Assembly: GCF_013761245.1 (NCBI RefSeq) | Contig: NZ_JACDUT010000004.1 | Span: 248,001-312,000, forward strand | Reading direction: 5' to 3' | DNA length: 64,000 nt | Source: Thermaerobacillus caldiproteolyticus | GTDB taxonomy: Bacteria; Bacillota; Bacilli; Bacillales; Anoxybacillaceae | Shown here: piece after piece, positions 10,501 through 20,039 of the stretch | Layout: every line of letters begins with the position of its first letter | Numbering within the stretch: position 1 is the stretch's first letter | Program-made: the position numbers and the translations under genes | The notes under the pieces: model-generated | Database searches by the model: none | Told to the model about the DNA's origin: nothing | What the model saw: only the letters and a program-made list of their open reading frames with translations

Positions 10501-10692
10501 TTTAATCTGAAAAAAGATACTGAAAGCACCGAAGAGAGAATGCTTGCGTTGTCCCGACAAATCATCACCTTTACAGAAATAGAAACATGTGAGCTATTTT
10601 TACAGGCGATCGGTATTGATAATGCTTCTGTTTCGTCTATTCAAAATTGGCTCGAACAGAAAAGAAAATCAGAGAAAGCGGTGATTGTATGA
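7558..10692 (+). CDS. carB: Carbamoyl-phosphate synthase, large subunit (arginine-type)
   Basis: Makes carbamoyl phosphate from bicarbonate, ammonia and two ATP. It has two homologous halves, each with an ATP-grasp domain: [17 protein letters not shown] near residue 14 and [17 protein letters not shown] near residue 562. At 1044 aa it is shorter than typical pyrimidine CarB (about 1070) because the C-terminal allosteric region is reduced; B. subtilis arginine-type CarB is similarly short. It overlaps carA (8 bp) and argF (ATGA), so carA-carB-argF are tightly coupled. Confidence 0.96.
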   Translation: MPKDLTLQSILIIGSGPIVIGQAAEFDYSGTQACIALKEEGYRIILVNNNPATIMTDEVHADAVYFEPLTVDSIEKIIAKERPDGLLATFGGQTGLNLAFQLHEAGILEKYGVKLLGTPIDAIKKGEDREAFRSLMYELGEPVPESEIITNVDDAVAFAKKIGFPIIIRPAYTLGGTGGGIAMTMEQFVALVEKGLAESPITQCLIERSVAGYKEIEYEVMRDHTDTCITVCNMENVDPVGVHTGDSIVVAPSQTLTDEEYHMLRSAAVKIISALGIIGGCNIQFALDPFSKHYYLIEVNPRVSRSSALASKATGYPIARIAAKLAVGYTLAELLNPVTKNTYASFEPALDYVVVKFPRLPFDKFPHGDRRLGTQMKATGEVMAIDRNMERAFQKAVHSLEGENVGLCLPELAAQTNEQLKGLLVNKDDRRFFAILELFRRGETIETIYELTKIDRFFLNSFYQLILLEQKAKETSLDDIDEATFRLLKEKGVSDAFLADVWNVSEWAVREKRKQLGIVPSYKMVDTCAAEFHSETDYYYSTYFGQDERKESDKEKVLIIGAGPIRIGQGIEFDYSSVHSVYALQEEGYETVLINNNPETVSTDFAVADRLYFEPLTLEEVLNVIEAERIEKVIVQFGGQTAINLVKGLEEANVTILGVSHDVIDQLEDRDRFYQLLEELDIPHVPGLMANDENELIANAKAVGYPVLLRPSYVIGGKGMFIVNNEQQLQQLLQEGLTFTYPVLIDAYLDGKEAEVDVVADGEEMLLPTIIEHVEKAGVHSGDSYAFLPAQTLTEEEKTQIMTFAEKIVQKLQFKGIMNIQYVISNGQVYVLEVNPRASRTVPIVSKTTGIPLAQIATKLLLGKCLCDSVGEKHRGLANMPYIVLKYPVFSTHKLPGVDPLVGPEMKSTGEGISIAETVTEAAAKAFHSYLSKKGGAYEIYVDIDMNNMQSLLEFIEDKQLTIVTDIPFAQWVKRKEALAFFNLKKDTESTEERMLALSRQIITFTEIETCELFLQAIGIDNASVSSIQNWLEQKRKSEKAVIV

Positions 10693-11648
10693 ACCCAGTC
10701 GTAAAACAAACAATCAGTTCCTCGTTAAAAGGAAAAGACTTATTAACACTAATCGATTTTTCTTCGGAAGAAATTCATGATGTATTAGCACTAGCTGCGG
10801 AATTAAAACAAAAACAGCGCGCGGGGGAACGTTATACTCCGCTCGCGGGAAAAACGTTAGCAATGATTTTTGAAAAGCCATCAACGCGCACGAGAGTATC
10901 ATTTGAAGTTGGAATGACGCAATTAGGAGGCCATTCCCTTTATTTAAATAGTAATGACTTACAGATCGGTCGCGGCGAAACGATTGCTGACACAGCAAGA
11001 GTATTATCCCAATATGTTGATGCAATTATGATTCGTACATTTGCCCATAGTAAAATTGAGGAATTAGCTCACTATGCAACGATTCCTGTCATTAACGGCT
11101 TAACCGACGATGATCATCCGTGTCAAGCATTAGCCGATTTATTAACAATTTATGAATTAAAAAAGAAATTAAAAGGGATTAAGCTTGTTTATGTCGGTGA
11201 CGGCAACAATGTTGCTCATTCGTTAATGATCGCCGCAGCAAAAGTGGGCATGGATTGTACAATCGCTTGTCCGATTGGCTATGAACCGAAAGAGAATTAT
11301 GTAAAAGAGGCAGTAAAAGCGGCAGAACAAACAGGAGCAGCGATTACCGTTACGCATGATCCAAGCGAAGCAGTGGTAGGTGCAGATGTCATTTACACCG
11401 ATGTATGGACGAGCATGGGACAAGAACAAGAAAGTGAAGAGCGGCTTTCTGTCTTTCAGCCGTTTCAAGTCAATGAGCAGCTAGTACAAAAAGCGAAAGA
11501 TGATTACATCTTTCTCCATTGCCTGCCGGCACATCGTGGTGAAGAAGTGACAGCTGATGTGATTGACAGCGCTCATTCATTTGTGTTTCAACAAGCAGGG
11601 AATCGACTTCACGTACAAAAAGCGATTTTACTATCTCTTTTAGTATAA
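10689..11648 (+). CDS. argF: Ornithine carbamoyltransferase
   Basis: Condenses ornithine with carbamoyl phosphate to give citrulline. The 319-residue protein shows STRTR (65-69, carbamoyl phosphate), HPCQ (143-146) and HCLP (277-280). The ATG at 10689 overlaps the carB stop; an upstream in-frame ATG at 10647 lies inside carB and lacks homology. Last gene of the operon, followed by a hairpin with a T tract. argG/argH are not in the window. Confidence 0.96.
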   Translation: MNPVVKQTISSSLKGKDLLTLIDFSSEEIHDVLALAAELKQKQRAGERYTPLAGKTLAMIFEKPSTRTRVSFEVGMTQLGGHSLYLNSNDLQIGRGETIADTARVLSQYVDAIMIRTFAHSKIEELAHYATIPVINGLTDDDHPCQALADLLTIYELKKKLKGIKLVYVGDGNNVAHSLMIAAAKVGMDCTIACPIGYEPKENYVKEAVKAAEQTGAAITVTHDPSEAVVGADVIYTDVWTSMGQEQESEERLSVFQPFQVNEQLVQKAKDDYIFLHCLPAHRGEEVTADVIDSAHSFVFQQAGNRLHVQKAILLSLLV

Positions 11649-11651
11649 ACG

Positions 11652-11685
11652 AAAAGCACTGGATTACATTCCGGTGCTTTTATCA
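11652..11685 (+). terminator. Terminator of the arg operon
   Basis: AAAAGCACTGG pairs with CCGGTGCTTTT (one G-U), loop about 8 nt, ending in T residues, directly after argF. Confidence 0.8.
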
Positions 11686-11770
11686 TGTTGTACCATCATT
11701 TGCGTAGTTATGAACGGAAGAGACAACGGGAACGTTAATAATGTACCTTTGGTTTAAGGGAGGAATGAAG

Positions 11771-11950
11771 ATGGGCCAGAGACGACATTTTGGACCGGGG
11801 GATAAAGCACCGAACAATGGTGTCTATATCGAAATTGGTGAAACAGGAGATAATGTGAAGCATCCAAAGAAAATCAGGTTAAAAGCCGGAGACACGTTCC
11901 CAGAAACATCGAACCATAATCGTCATTGGACATATATGCGAAAACCGTAA
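11771..11950 (+). CDS. yjzC: YjzC family protein
   Basis: A 59-residue basic protein beginning MGQRRHFGPGDKAPNNG, closely resembling B. subtilis YjzC in length and wording (GxYxEIGETG, FPETxNxNRxWTY). Function unknown. I chose the ATG at 11771 behind GGGAGG; an upstream in-frame ATG at 11741 would add ten residues absent from the family. It sits alone between argF and clpB, as in B. subtilis. A hairpin (AAAGCCAT/ATGGCTTT, 12009-12036) may end its transcript. Confidence 0.85.
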   Translation: MGQRRHFGPGDKAPNNGVYIEIGETGDNVKHPKKIRLKAGDTFPETSNHNRHWTYMRKP

Positions 11951-12040
11951 ACAAGAAAAGCGGGGACGCTGTGAACGGTAAAAAGTTATACTTTCTTAAT
12001 CATGCGAAAAAGCCATTCTCATATGGGGATGGCTTTCCAT

Positions 12041-12070
12041 TTGAATTCAAAAGGGAGCATCCGTTATAAT
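12041..12070 (+). promoter_or_regulatory. SigmaA-type promoter of clpB
   Basis: TTGAAT (12041-12046), 18-bp spacer, TATAAT (12065-12070), immediately upstream of the CtsR operator and 41 bp before the clpB ATG. Confidence 0.7.
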
Positions 12071-12079
12071 GACTTTAAA

Positions 12080-12096
12080 GGTCAAAAAAAGTCAAA
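12080..12096 (+). promoter_or_regulatory. CtsR operator of clpB
   Basis: The sequence fits the CtsR heptad repeat RGTCAAA-NAN-RGTCAAA at every defined position. It covers the expected transcription start, placing clpB in the class III heat-shock regulon. ctsR itself is not in the window. Confidence 0.88.
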
Positions 12097-12111
12097 AAAG
12101 GGGCGAAAGCA

Positions 12112-14712
12112 ATGAACATAAATAAAATGACAGAAAAAGTGCAAGAAGCGTTCATCGCTGCCCAATCTCTTGCTGTGAAACATCATCATCAACAAATGGA
12201 TATCGAGCATCTTTTACTCGCTTTGCTTCAACAAGAAGAAGGACTAGCAGGAAGAATATTAACTCTGCTTCATGTGAATGTAGAGGCGTTCACGAACGAG
12301 TTGCGAGCGTGTTTAAAGAAAAAACCGGAAGTACTTGGCGCAGGGGTCGAAGAAGGAAACATCTATATGACCCATCGCTTGCAACGCCTCATTACGAATG
12401 CCGAACAAGAGGCAAAGCAAATGCAAGATGAATATCTATCAGTCGAACATTTATTATTGGCATTAACAATTGAAAACAACGATATTAGCCATTTGCTCCA
12501 GCAATACCGTATTGACCGTTCATCATTGTTAAAAGTATTAACAGAAATAAGGGGGAATCAGCGCGTGACAAGTCCAACTCCAGAAGCTACATACGAAGCT
12601 CTAAAAAAATACGGCCGCGATTTAGTAGCGGAAGTGAGAGCGGGAAAAATCGATCCTGTCATCGGTCGCGATAGCGAGATTCGCCGCGTTATTCGCATTT
12701 TATCGCGCAAGACAAAAAACAATCCGGTGTTAATCGGGGAGCCGGGCGTCGGAAAAACAGCGATCGTTGAAGGGTTGGCGCAACGCATTGTTCGGAAAGA
12801 CGTTCCAGAAGGGTTAAAAGATAAGACGATTTTTGCCTTAGACATGAGTTCTCTTGTTGCCGGAGCGAAATTTCGCGGTGAATTTGAAGAACGTCTTAAA
12901 GCGGTGCTCAATGAAATAAAAAAAAGCGAAGGAAAAATTATTTTATTTATTGACGAATTGCACACGATTGTCGGAGCGGGAAAAGCAGAAGGCGCAATGG
13001 ATGCTGGAAACATGCTAAAGCCGCTGCTAGCGCGCGGGGAATTGCATTGCATTGGTGCAACAACGCTCGATGAATATCGGCAATATATCGAGAAAGACCC
13101 GGCCTTGGAGCGTCGGTTCCAGCAAGTGCTTGTCGAAGAACCGGGCGTCGAAGATACGATTTCCATTTTGCGCGGTTTAAAAGAGCGATTTGAAATCCAT
13201 CACGGCGTCAACATTCACGATCGTGCTCTTGTGGCGGCAGCAACATTATCGGATCGCTATATTTCCGACCGCTTTTTACCTGATAAAGCGATCGATCTAG
13301 TCGACGAAGCGTGTGCGATGATTCGTACCGAAATTGACTCCATGCCATCCGAGCTTGATGAAGTGATGCGGCGAGTCATGCAGCTGGAAATCGAAGAGGC
13401 GGCGTTGCGAAAAGAAACGGATGAAGCAAGCAAGGAGCGGCTCGAGACTTTAACAAAAGAGCTCGCCGATTTGCGCGAAAAAGCAAACAGCATGAAAGCG
13501 CAATGGCAACAAGAAAAAGAAGCGATTCAACAAGTGCGCAATGTTCGTGAAGCTCTTGAAAAAGCTAAACGCGAATTGGAAGAAGCAGAAAACGAGTATG
13601 ACTTAAATAAAGCTGCTGAACTTCGCCATGGTCGCATCCCACAGCTGGAAAAACAATTAAAGCAGCTTGAACAGCAAATGAACGAAACAAACAAAGAAGG
13701 TCGTCTCCTTCGTGAGGAAGTAACAGAGGAAGAAATCGCGGAAATCGTCTCAAGATGGACAGGAATTCCGTTAACACGATTAGTCGAAGGGGAACGCGAA
13801 AAACTGTTGCGTCTGCATGACCTTTTACATGAGCGTGTCATCGGGCAAGATGAAGCGGTCGAGCTTGTCGCTGATGCGGTGTTGCGTGCTCGTGCGGGCA
13901 TTAAAGATCCTAATCGTCCGATCGGTTCCTTTATTTTTTTAGGACCAACCGGTGTCGGAAAAACGGAGCTGGCGAAGGCGCTCGCGCAAGCGTTATTTGA
14001 TAGCGAAGAACAAATGATTCGCATCGACATGTCCGAATATATGGAAAAACATGCGGTATCGCGCTTAATTGGTGCTCCGCCTGGTTATGTCGGTTATGAA
14101 GAAGGGGGGCAATTAACGGAAGCGGTACGGCGCAAACCGTATTCCGTCATTTTACTTGACGAAATCGAAAAAGCGCATCCAGAAGTGTTTAATATTTTAT
14201 TACAAATGTTGGATGATGGACGTATTACTGATTCCCAAGGGCGCACGGTCGATTTTAAAAATACGGTCGTCATTATGACATCAAATATCGGCTCGCATGC
14301 GTTGTTAGAAGGAGTCAAAGAGGATGGAGAGATCAAAGAAGAAACGCGAGAACAAGTATTACAACAATTGCGCGCTCATTTCCGTCCGGAATTTTTAAAC
14401 CGCGTGGATGATGTTATTTTATTTAAACCGTTAACAACGAAAGAAGTAAAAGGAATTGTCGAAAAATTAGTGAAGGAACTTGCCAAGCGGCTGGCCGATC
14501 GCCATATTTCCCTCACATTGACGGAAAAAGCAAAAGAATACATTGCTACATCCGGATTCGATCCGGTTTACGGAGCACGACCATTAAAACGATTTATTCA
14601 AAAACATATTGAAACCCCATTAGCGAAAGAAATCATCGCTGGCCGTATCAAAGATTACAGCACAGTCGATGTTGATTATGAAGGCGGACAAATCGTTGTG
14701 ACAGCGAAATAA
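12112..14712 (+). CDS. clpB: ATP-dependent chaperone ClpB
   Basis: Hexameric AAA+ disaggregase that works with DnaK to rescue aggregated proteins. The 866-residue protein has an N-terminal ClpN repeat domain (about 1-145), AAA module 1 with Walker A GEPGVGKT near 208, a long charged coiled-coil middle domain (about 405-530) and AAA module 2 with GPTGVGKT near 613 and [12 protein letters not shown] near 680. The M domain and lack of a ClpP-binding tripeptide separate it from ClpC/ClpA. Monocistronic, between a CtsR-controlled promoter and a strong terminator. B. subtilis 168 lacks clpB; many other Bacillaceae have it. Confidence 0.96.
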   Translation: MNINKMTEKVQEAFIAAQSLAVKHHHQQMDIEHLLLALLQQEEGLAGRILTLLHVNVEAFTNELRACLKKKPEVLGAGVEEGNIYMTHRLQRLITNAEQEAKQMQDEYLSVEHLLLALTIENNDISHLLQQYRIDRSSLLKVLTEIRGNQRVTSPTPEATYEALKKYGRDLVAEVRAGKIDPVIGRDSEIRRVIRILSRKTKNNPVLIGEPGVGKTAIVEGLAQRIVRKDVPEGLKDKTIFALDMSSLVAGAKFRGEFEERLKAVLNEIKKSEGKIILFIDELHTIVGAGKAEGAMDAGNMLKPLLARGELHCIGATTLDEYRQYIEKDPALERRFQQVLVEEPGVEDTISILRGLKERFEIHHGVNIHDRALVAAATLSDRYISDRFLPDKAIDLVDEACAMIRTEIDSMPSELDEVMRRVMQLEIEEAALRKETDEASKERLETLTKELADLREKANSMKAQWQQEKEAIQQVRNVREALEKAKRELEEAENEYDLNKAAELRHGRIPQLEKQLKQLEQQMNETNKEGRLLREEVTEEEIAEIVSRWTGIPLTRLVEGEREKLLRLHDLLHERVIGQDEAVELVADAVLRARAGIKDPNRPIGSFIFLGPTGVGKTELAKALAQALFDSEEQMIRIDMSEYMEKHAVSRLIGAPPGYVGYEEGGQLTEAVRRKPYSVILLDEIEKAHPEVFNILLQMLDDGRITDSQGRTVDFKNTVVIMTSNIGSHALLEGVKEDGEIKEETREQVLQQLRAHFRPEFLNRVDDVILFKPLTTKEVKGIVEKLVKELAKRLADRHISLTLTEKAKEYIATSGFDPVYGARPLKRFIQKHIETPLAKEIIAGRIKDYSTVDVDYEGGQIVVTAK

Positions 14713-14719
14713 AATGAAC

Positions 14720-14757
14720 AAGGCTGTCCCTTTACTTTCGGGACAGCCTTATTTCTT
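14720..14757 (+). terminator. Terminator of clpB
   Basis: Perfect 11-bp stem AAGGCTGTCCC / GGGACAGCCTT with a 9-nt loop, followed by a T-rich tract. Confidence 0.88.
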
Positions 14758-14774
14758 ACGAAGTTACACGCGCC

Positions 14775-14911
14775 GCCTTCGCTTTTCTTTTTGTCTAGCT
14801 CCGGTGACCAACCGCTTGGGCCAAATCACCTTCACCCTCGAATGCAGACATTTCCGCGGGGGAAGAACATTTGCCCATTGCGGTTAGGCAAGTCACCTCC
14901 GCTTTTCTTAG
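14775..14911 (+). repeat. Interspersed intergenic repeat, copy A
   Basis: Non-coding stretch with CGCTTTTCTTTTTGTCTAGC, then GAAGAACATTTGCCCATTGC and a closing CGCTTTTCTTA. The same words recur near 32.6, 42.2, 57.7 and 61.7 kb. Boundaries are approximate and it abuts yjzD. Confidence 0.6.
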
Positions 14912-15090
14912 TGATGTTCAACTGGTTCGTCAGGAAGTAAGTTAGCGATGATGATGATGAGAATCGTAACAACAACCCCTAATAAAGCTCCTGTTGAAAA
15001 GTGATAAGCAATACCTTGCATCGAGCCAATGACGTATGTGGCCATTTGTACTAGCAGAAACGTCCAAAAAAATGTCCAAAAAAATTTCAC
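14908..15090 (-). CDS. yjzD: YjzD family small membrane protein (DUF2929)
   Basis: About 60 aa with two hydrophobic segments (FFWTFFWTFLLVQMATYVIG and LLGVVVTILIIIIANLL) and a short acidic tail, matching YjzD/DUF2929. I prefer the GTG at 15088-15090 (MKFFWTFF), since AGGTG lies 6 bp before it; a GTG at 15097-15099 would overlap that RBS. Function unknown. As in B. subtilis, it lies between clpB/yjzC and yjaU but points the other way. Confidence 0.8.
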   Translation of the reverse strand: MKFFWTFFWTFLLVQMATYVIGSMQGIAYHFSTGALLGVVVTILIIIIANLLPDEPVEHH

Positions 15091-15205
15091 CGCATTCACC
15101 TCAATCTTTGTAACATTCCGTTTTTATCTTACCATAACTTATAGAAATCGAAAATGTCCTTTTGTTTTTGGGCAATATCCCCTTACTTCTTAGCATCTTT
15201 TGCAT

Positions 15206-15217
15206 ACAGTATACTGT
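15206..15217. promoter_or_regulatory. Palindrome between divergent yjzD and yjaU
   Basis: ACAGTATACTGT, a perfect 12-bp inverted repeat inside the nearly symmetric TTGCAT...GCAA, lies in the divergent gap and includes a TATACT that could be the yjaU -10. It looks like an operator; I do not recognise the regulator. Confidence 0.4.
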
Positions 15218-15253
15218 GCAACTATGCTCTGTAAAAAGTAAGGGTGAATACGA

Positions 15254-15985
15254 ATGGAGGTTCAACAACGTTTTTTCCAGCTTGATGATCAATGGTGTGT
15301 AGTTCACTTGCCGGAGCGCCCGAACGGATTTGCAATTCTGATCCTTGGTGACACGAACCATTTCGTCAGTGACAGCACAAGTTTTTGGCTACAGCATAAA
15401 GGAAGACGCCAGCTTCTTAACGATCTACGTGAATATGGATATACCATTTTTTATTCGAATTTATATGGTCGACATTGGGGGAGTCCTAAGGCAGTCCGTT
15501 TGGTAAAGCAACTGATTTACTACGTGTTAAAAAGTGAAATATTAAACAATCGCATCTATATTCTTGCTGAAGGAATGGGAGCTCTTGTCGCACTGCGGTT
15601 GCTTGAAACACTGCCACAGCAAATTCGCGCGGTAGTGATGTTAAGCCCATGCTTAGATTTACAAGCGCAGCTGGCGTATGAAAAAGAAAATAAGTTTTTT
15701 TACAAACGAATGGTCAAAGAAATTTCGGTAGCGTATGAAATCGACGAAATGAATATAAAAGACGCAGTCCCTTCATTATCATTTGTTCAATCATGCGTTC
15801 CCATTAAGATATGGCAACTATCGGGTGTTACTTCTTATCCTTCCTCTTTTCATTGTCGAAAATATGAGGAATTAGCGAGGAAGGTAAAAGGTCAGGTGGA
15901 TGTTGTATACCATTTACCAGAAAAAAGATACAGCTTTTCCAAAGCGATTCATCAATTTTATCAGCAATATAATGATTTACAATAA
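15254..15985 (+). CDS. yjaU: Alpha/beta-hydrolase-fold protein, YjaU-like
   Basis: 243 aa with alpha/beta-hydrolase wording: FAILILGD strand, an oxyanion-side loop, then IYILAEGMGALVALRLL where a nucleophile elbow is expected. In active enzymes this reads G-x-S-x-G; here the serine position is Gly (A-E-G-M-G). VVMLSPCLDL follows as strand beta6. It is probably a non-catalytic or altered member. Position matches B. subtilis yjaU. RBS is weak (AAGGGTG). The med and comZ genes that follow in B. subtilis are missing here. Confidence 0.7.
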   Translation: MEVQQRFFQLDDQWCVVHLPERPNGFAILILGDTNHFVSDSTSFWLQHKGRRQLLNDLREYGYTIFYSNLYGRHWGSPKAVRLVKQLIYYVLKSEILNNRIYILAEGMGALVALRLLETLPQQIRAVVMLSPCLDLQAQLAYEKENKFFYKRMVKEISVAYEIDEMNIKDAVPSLSFVQSCVPIKIWQLSGVTSYPSSFHCRKYEELARKVKGQVDVVYHLPEKRYSFSKAIHQFYQQYNDLQ

Positions 15986-16026
15986 ATTCCTCTATCGAGT
16001 ATAGAAACGGTAGGGGAATTATTTTT
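15985..16026 (+). terminator. Probable terminator after yjaU
   Basis: AATTCCTCTA pairs with TAGGGGAATT over a 16-nt loop, followed by ATTTTT. Confidence 0.5.
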
Positions 16027-16084
16027 GGCAAAGAAAATAAGAGGCATTCAAACAAGAACATGCCTCATCGGGGAACCGTTGTCG

Positions 16085-16372
16085 TTATGATTTTTTGAAA
16101 AGGTCAACAAAGGAAGTGAATTTTTTCATAAGGGGCTTTAATTGATTAAATGAGGAGACAAGCGTATCAATATCTTGCATTAATTGCATAAAATCGAGCC
16201 CTTGTTGCGGAGGGAATTCGCTAAATTCGCTTTTTCCTAGAACGTTCTCTCTTTGACGTGACGGAAACGGCCCGAACATTAAACGGGAAAAACGATCCTC
16301 TCGTTGGTTAGTCTGCTCATTTTGCTCCTTGGCTTCTTGGTCAGTTTGCTTATTTTGTTCCGTGTCTTCCAT
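16085..16372 (-). CDS. Unrecognised hydrophilic protein with amphipathic C-terminus
   Basis: A 95-residue protein with a Gln/Glu/Asn-rich N-terminal half (MEDTEQNKQTDQEAKEQNEQ), then FSRLMFGPFPSRQR and an amphipathic end, LMQDIDTLVSSFNQLKPLMK. The end resembles the tail of Bacillus YppG/YqfQ-like spore-associated proteins, but I cannot assign it. ATG at 16370-16372 has an RBS (AAAGGAGAGG, 8 bp away); the longer frame to 16411 does not. It occupies the place of med-comZ in B. subtilis, on the opposite strand. Confidence 0.65.
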   Translation of the reverse strand: MEDTEQNKQTDQEAKEQNEQTNQREDRFSRLMFGPFPSRQRENVLGKSEFSEFPPQQGLDFMQLMQDIDTLVSSFNQLKPLMKKFTSFVDLFKKS

Positions 16373-16466
16373 GATGCTTTCCTCTCCTTTCCCTTTCCTC
16401 TTTATTAGCACTTTATGTGAAAAAAAAAGAATTGATTAGACGTATACCACGTACCAAATATTTGTA

Positions 16467-16495
16467 TTGCACGTTTAACAAAATTCCGATAAAAT
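16467..16495 (+). promoter_or_regulatory. SigmaA-type promoter of fabH-fabF
   Basis: TTGCAC (16467-16472), 17-bp spacer, TAAAAT (16490-16495). The FapR-like operator begins at the last base of the -10. Confidence 0.65.
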
Positions 16496-16511
16496 TAGTA
16501 CCAAGTAATAG
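16495..16511 (+). promoter_or_regulatory. FapR-like operator before fabH
   Basis: TTAGTACCAAGTAATAG matches the FapR consensus TTAGTACCTRRTACTAA, as I recall it, at 14 of 17 positions, overlapping the -10 and start region. FapR lets go of DNA when malonyl-CoA is high. A closer copy precedes fabI at 45858. Confidence 0.75.
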
Positions 16512-16546
16512 TAATTGGTTATATAATACTGAAGGAGTTGTTCAGC

Positions 16547-17479
16547 GTGGGTGCAGGTATTATAGGGATTGGGCGATACTTACCGGAGAAGGTGTTAACC
16601 AATTTTGATTTAGAAAAAATGATGGATACGTCTGATGAATGGATTCGGACGAGAACGGGAATTGAAGAACGAAGAATTGCTCCTGACAATATCGATACAT
16701 CCGATATGGCATATTTTTCAGCTAAAAAAGCATTAGAGGATGCGGGAATTTCAGCAACCGACATTGATTTAATTTTAGTGGCCACGGTGACGCCGGACCG
16801 TCCGTTTCCATCGGTTGCGTGTATGCTGCAGGAACGTCTAGGAGCGACCAAAGCAGCGGCGCTTGATATTAGTGCGGCATGTGCGGGTTTTATTTACGGT
16901 ATGGTCACGGCAAAACAATTTATTGACAATGGAGCGTATCGCTATATATTAGTAGTTGGTGTTGAGAAGTTATCGAAAATCGTCAATTGGAACGATCGAA
17001 ATACTGCTGTGTTATTTGGAGATGGCGCAGGCGCAGTGGTAATGGGACCCGTTTCTGAAGGCCGGGGCATTTTATCATTTGAATTAGGAGCTGATGGAAC
17101 AGGAGGAAAACATTTATACCAAGACGAATATGTCATTATGAATGGGAGAGAAGTGTTCAAATTTGCCGTTCGGCAAATGGGAGAATCATGCATTAATGTG
17201 CTAGAAAAAGCAGGTTTATCAAAGCAAGACGTTGATTTTCTCATCCCGCATCAAGCCAACATCCGCATCGTCGAAGCTGCAAGGCAGCGACTAGAGTTGC
17301 CGGAAGAGAAAATGTCGACAACGGTAAGAAAGTATGGAAATACGTCGGCAGCCTCCATTCCGATTTCGATTGTCGAAGAATTGGAAGCAGGGAAAATTAA
17401 AGACGATGATTTGATTATTATGGTTGGTTTTGGTGGCGGCCTAACATGGGGAGCGATCGCGTTACGATGGGGTCGCTAA
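16547..17479 (+). CDS. fabH: Beta-ketoacyl-ACP synthase III (FabH)
   Basis: Starts type II fatty acid synthesis by condensing acyl-CoA with malonyl-ACP; in bacilli it prefers branched primers. The 310-residue protein has Cys112 in ISAACAGF, the His in [10 protein letters not shown] and the Asn in [10 protein letters not shown] chose the GTG at 16547, 9 bp after AAGGAG; the TTG at 16538 directly follows the RBS. It forms an operon with fabF 51 bp downstream under a FapR-type operator. Confidence 0.95.
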   Translation: MGAGIIGIGRYLPEKVLTNFDLEKMMDTSDEWIRTRTGIEERRIAPDNIDTSDMAYFSAKKALEDAGISATDIDLILVATVTPDRPFPSVACMLQERLGATKAAALDISAACAGFIYGMVTAKQFIDNGAYRYILVVGVEKLSKIVNWNDRNTAVLFGDGAGAVVMGPVSEGRGILSFELGADGTGGKHLYQDEYVIMNGREVFKFAVRQMGESCINVLEKAGLSKQDVDFLIPHQANIRIVEAARQRLELPEEKMSTTVRKYGNTSAASIPISIVEELEAGKIKDDDLIIMVGFGGGLTWGAIALRWGR

Positions 17480-17530
17480 ATCATCGACCATCGACACTCT
17501 TTCATTACAAGAAAAAGGAGAGACAAAAGA

Positions 17531-18772
17531 ATGGAAAAGAGAAGAGTCGTTGTCACAGGTCTAGGTGCAGTTACTCCGCTTGGAAACGATGTTGAAACGA
17601 CGTGGAACAATTTAATTGCTGGTCGGACAGGAATTGGGCCGTTGACTCGTGTCAATCCTGACGACTTTCCGGCAAAAGTAGCAGCAGAAGTAAAAGATTT
17701 TAATCCAGAAAATTATATAGATAAACGGGAAGCGCGAAAAATGGACCGCTTTACGCAATATGCGGTTGCCGCCGCGCTTATGGCTGTTAAGGATGCGAAG
17801 CTAGAAATTACGGAAGAAAATGCGACACGAGTCGGCGTCTGGATCGGCTCTGGAATCGGCGGGATGGAAACATTCGAGCAACAGTTCGAAATCTTCCAGC
17901 AACGCGGTTATCGTCGTGTCAGTCCATTTTTTGTGCCAATGATGATTCCGGATATGGCGGCTGGTCAAGTATCGATCATTCTAGGAGCGAAAGGAATTAA
18001 CTCTTGTACCGTCACTGCGTGCGCAACGGGAACGAACTCTATTGGTGACGCGTTTAAAGCGATTCAGCGCGGTGATGCAGATGTCATGATTACTGGTGGA
18101 ACAGAAGCGCCTATTACGAAAATGTCGCTAGCTGGCTTTTGCGCCAATACTGCTTTATCAACAAATCCGGATCCAAACAAAGCGAGCCGCCCATTTGACA
18201 AAAACCGCGATGGTTTTGTCATGGGAGAAGGCGCTGGCATTCTCGTAATAGAGGAATTAGAACATGCGTTAAAACGCGGTGCTCACATTTATGCCGAGAT
18301 TGTCGGTTATGGAGCGACAGGGGATGCGTATCATATTACCGCGCCGGCTCCAGGTGGGGAAGGCGGCGCGCGTGCAATGCGGAAAGCATTGGCAGACGCC
18401 GGAATGCAGCCAGAAGAAATCGATTATATTAATGCACACGGTACAAGCACGGAGTATAACGATAAATATGAGACGATGGCGATTAAAGAAGTATTCGGCG
18501 ACTATGCGTATAAATTGGCAATTAGCTCGACGAAATCAATGACTGGACATTTGTTGGGAGCCGCAGGAGCTGTGGAGGCAGTATTCTCTGTATTAACGAT
18601 TAAAGAAGGAATCATTCCGCCAACGATCAATTACGAAACACCTGATCCAGAGTGTGATCTTGACTATGTACCAAACGTAGCAAGACGTCAAGAAGTCAAT
18701 GCGGTACTCAGCAATTCGCTTGGGTTTGGCGGCCATAATGCGACATTGATTTTTAAAAGATATACAAAATAA
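17531..18772 (+). CDS. fabF: Beta-ketoacyl-ACP synthase II (FabF)
   Basis: Elongating condensing enzyme of fatty acid synthesis. The 413 residues include the nucleophile Cys164 in [10 protein letters not shown], His303 in [11 protein letters not shown], Lys335 in SSTKS and His340 in [10 protein letters not shown], with the glycine-rich end SLGFGGHNA. Standard length. Co-transcribed with fabH and ended by a strong terminator. Confidence 0.97.
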   Translation: MEKRRVVVTGLGAVTPLGNDVETTWNNLIAGRTGIGPLTRVNPDDFPAKVAAEVKDFNPENYIDKREARKMDRFTQYAVAAALMAVKDAKLEITEENATRVGVWIGSGIGGMETFEQQFEIFQQRGYRRVSPFFVPMMIPDMAAGQVSIILGAKGINSCTVTACATGTNSIGDAFKAIQRGDADVMITGGTEAPITKMSLAGFCANTALSTNPDPNKASRPFDKNRDGFVMGEGAGILVIEELEHALKRGAHIYAEIVGYGATGDAYHITAPAPGGEGGARAMRKALADAGMQPEEIDYINAHGTSTEYNDKYETMAIKEVFGDYAYKLAISSTKSMTGHLLGAAGAVEAVFSVLTIKEGIIPPTINYETPDPECDLDYVPNVARRQEVNAVLSNSLGFGGHNATLIFKRYTK

Positions 18773-18779
18773 CGAACAG

Positions 18780-18814
18780 GGCTATCTCAGACAAGGATGA
18801 GATAGCCTTTTTTT
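18780..18814 (+). terminator. Terminator of fabH-fabF
   Basis: GGCTATCTCA / TGAGATAGCC, 8-nt loop, then T7. Confidence 0.9.
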
Positions 18815-18875
18815 CACCTTCTTTTCGTTTATTTCATACGATGGGAAAAAGCAAGAGAAAGGTGTGAATAAGACA

Positions 18876-19664
18876 GTGCCGATCGTGCGTACCGACGAGT
18901 GGTTAGTAAAATTACATTCCCGTCCGCTTCAACTATGTGAACGACTCACTCCTTATTTTGAAGAGGCAACAGCTCGTGATATTTATCTACATCTCATCCA
19001 GCATGGGATGTACCAGCCGTCAAACGATATAGCCAACATCGTAGATCAAATGAAAAAGAAACGAATGTGGAAACATATTACAACGATATACGAAGCATTA
19101 AAAAAACAATGGAACAGTCCCGATGTACCAATTTTTCTTTTTCCGGCGGATCCGCATAATCGAAAACTAGCCCGTGAATTTAATAGCAAAGGCGGACTGG
19201 CTTACCCTGATAAATTGTTCCTATTTTTATTACCGCATCATACAGAAAAAGAAATCAAAGCGGTGTTCACGCATGAGTATAATCATGTCTGGCGCTTTGC
19301 CAAGCACGAGAAACAAAGTGATGACTATACGTTACTTGATGCCATCATTTTGGAAGGGCTAGCAGAAAATGCGGTTCGTGAATACGTTGGAGACACATAT
19401 AAAGCGAACTGGACGACATATTATTCGGAACAAGAGATTATACAATTTTGGCGACGCTATCTGTCTCCACATCAGTCCATTCCTGTCCACCATCCGTTAT
19501 ATAACCGCCTTCTCTACGGACTTGGTTTTTATCCGAACATGCTTGGATATGCAGTCGGATACTCTATCGTCCACCATTGTTTGCAAAAAAGAGGAGTTCG
19601 TTTTTCCGAGCTTATGGAATTGTCTTCTGAGCGCATCGTGCAGCTTGCTCGACTAGGTGAATAA
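18876..19664 (+). CDS. yjaZ: YjaZ-like predicted zinc protease (DUF2268)
   Basis: 262 aa with a metal-binding HEYNH motif (FTHEYNHVWRF) and a downstream ILEGLAENAV that likely gives the third ligand glutamate, the layout of DUF2268 predicted Zn-dependent proteases. No signal peptide, so probably cytoplasmic. I prefer the GTG at 18876, 11 bp after AAAGGTG; the GTG at 18864 is almost in contact with that RBS. Follows fabF as in B. subtilis. Substrate unknown. Confidence 0.82.
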   Translation: MPIVRTDEWLVKLHSRPLQLCERLTPYFEEATARDIYLHLIQHGMYQPSNDIANIVDQMKKKRMWKHITTIYEALKKQWNSPDVPIFLFPADPHNRKLAREFNSKGGLAYPDKLFLFLLPHHTEKEIKAVFTHEYNHVWRFAKHEKQSDDYTLLDAIILEGLAENAVREYVGDTYKANWTTYYSEQEIIQFWRRYLSPHQSIPVHHPLYNRLLYGLGFYPNMLGYAVGYSIVHHCLQKRGVRFSELMELSSERIVQLARLGE

Positions 19665-19745
19665 AAATATAGTCATGACCCCAAGTTACAGTTCATATAT
19701 GTAGAAATAAGATGGACAAGTTGATGATAGAAAGAAGAGGGCGTA

Positions 19746-19952
19746 ATGATGCGCGTATTTATTTATTTAGTCGGTTTTGGCCTTTCAGTGATTGGAGGGG
19801 TTACTTCCATTGCTTATTTGAACATTATTACACCCGAACGAGGATGGGTTGATTATTTTCGATTTGTTAGCACGCGTATCGAATGTTATTTTCTACCAAT
19901 TGGAATTGTTTTGATGTGGGTAAGTCTATATTTTTCCTATCGTGAAGAATAG
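19746..19952 (+). CDS. Small two-helix membrane protein, unrecognised
   Basis: 68 aa with hydrophobic segments at about 4-26 (VFIYLVGFGLSVIGGVTSIAY) and 46-65 (CYFLPIGIVLMWVSLYFSY) and a short ring with TPERGW. A purine-rich RBS (GAAGAGGG) precedes two adjacent ATGs (19746, 19749). Monocistronic; function unknown. Confidence 0.65.
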   Translation: MMRVFIYLVGFGLSVIGGVTSIAYLNIITPERGWVDYFRFVSTRIECYFLPIGIVLMWVSLYFSYREE

Positions 19953-20039
19953 TGGATAAAAAAGGGTGAAGTGGAATAAAATAAGTCCCCTCTGCCTATA
20001 CTGATGGACAAATAGTTTTTTGAAGTGAGGGGTATTCTT

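Noticed and set aside
12558-13166. 202-codon reverse-strand open frame
   Set aside because: Antisense shadow of clpB; Ser/Arg-rich wording and no start signal.
13527-14030. 167-codon reverse-strand open frame
   Set aside because: Antisense shadow of the clpB middle domain and second Walker region.
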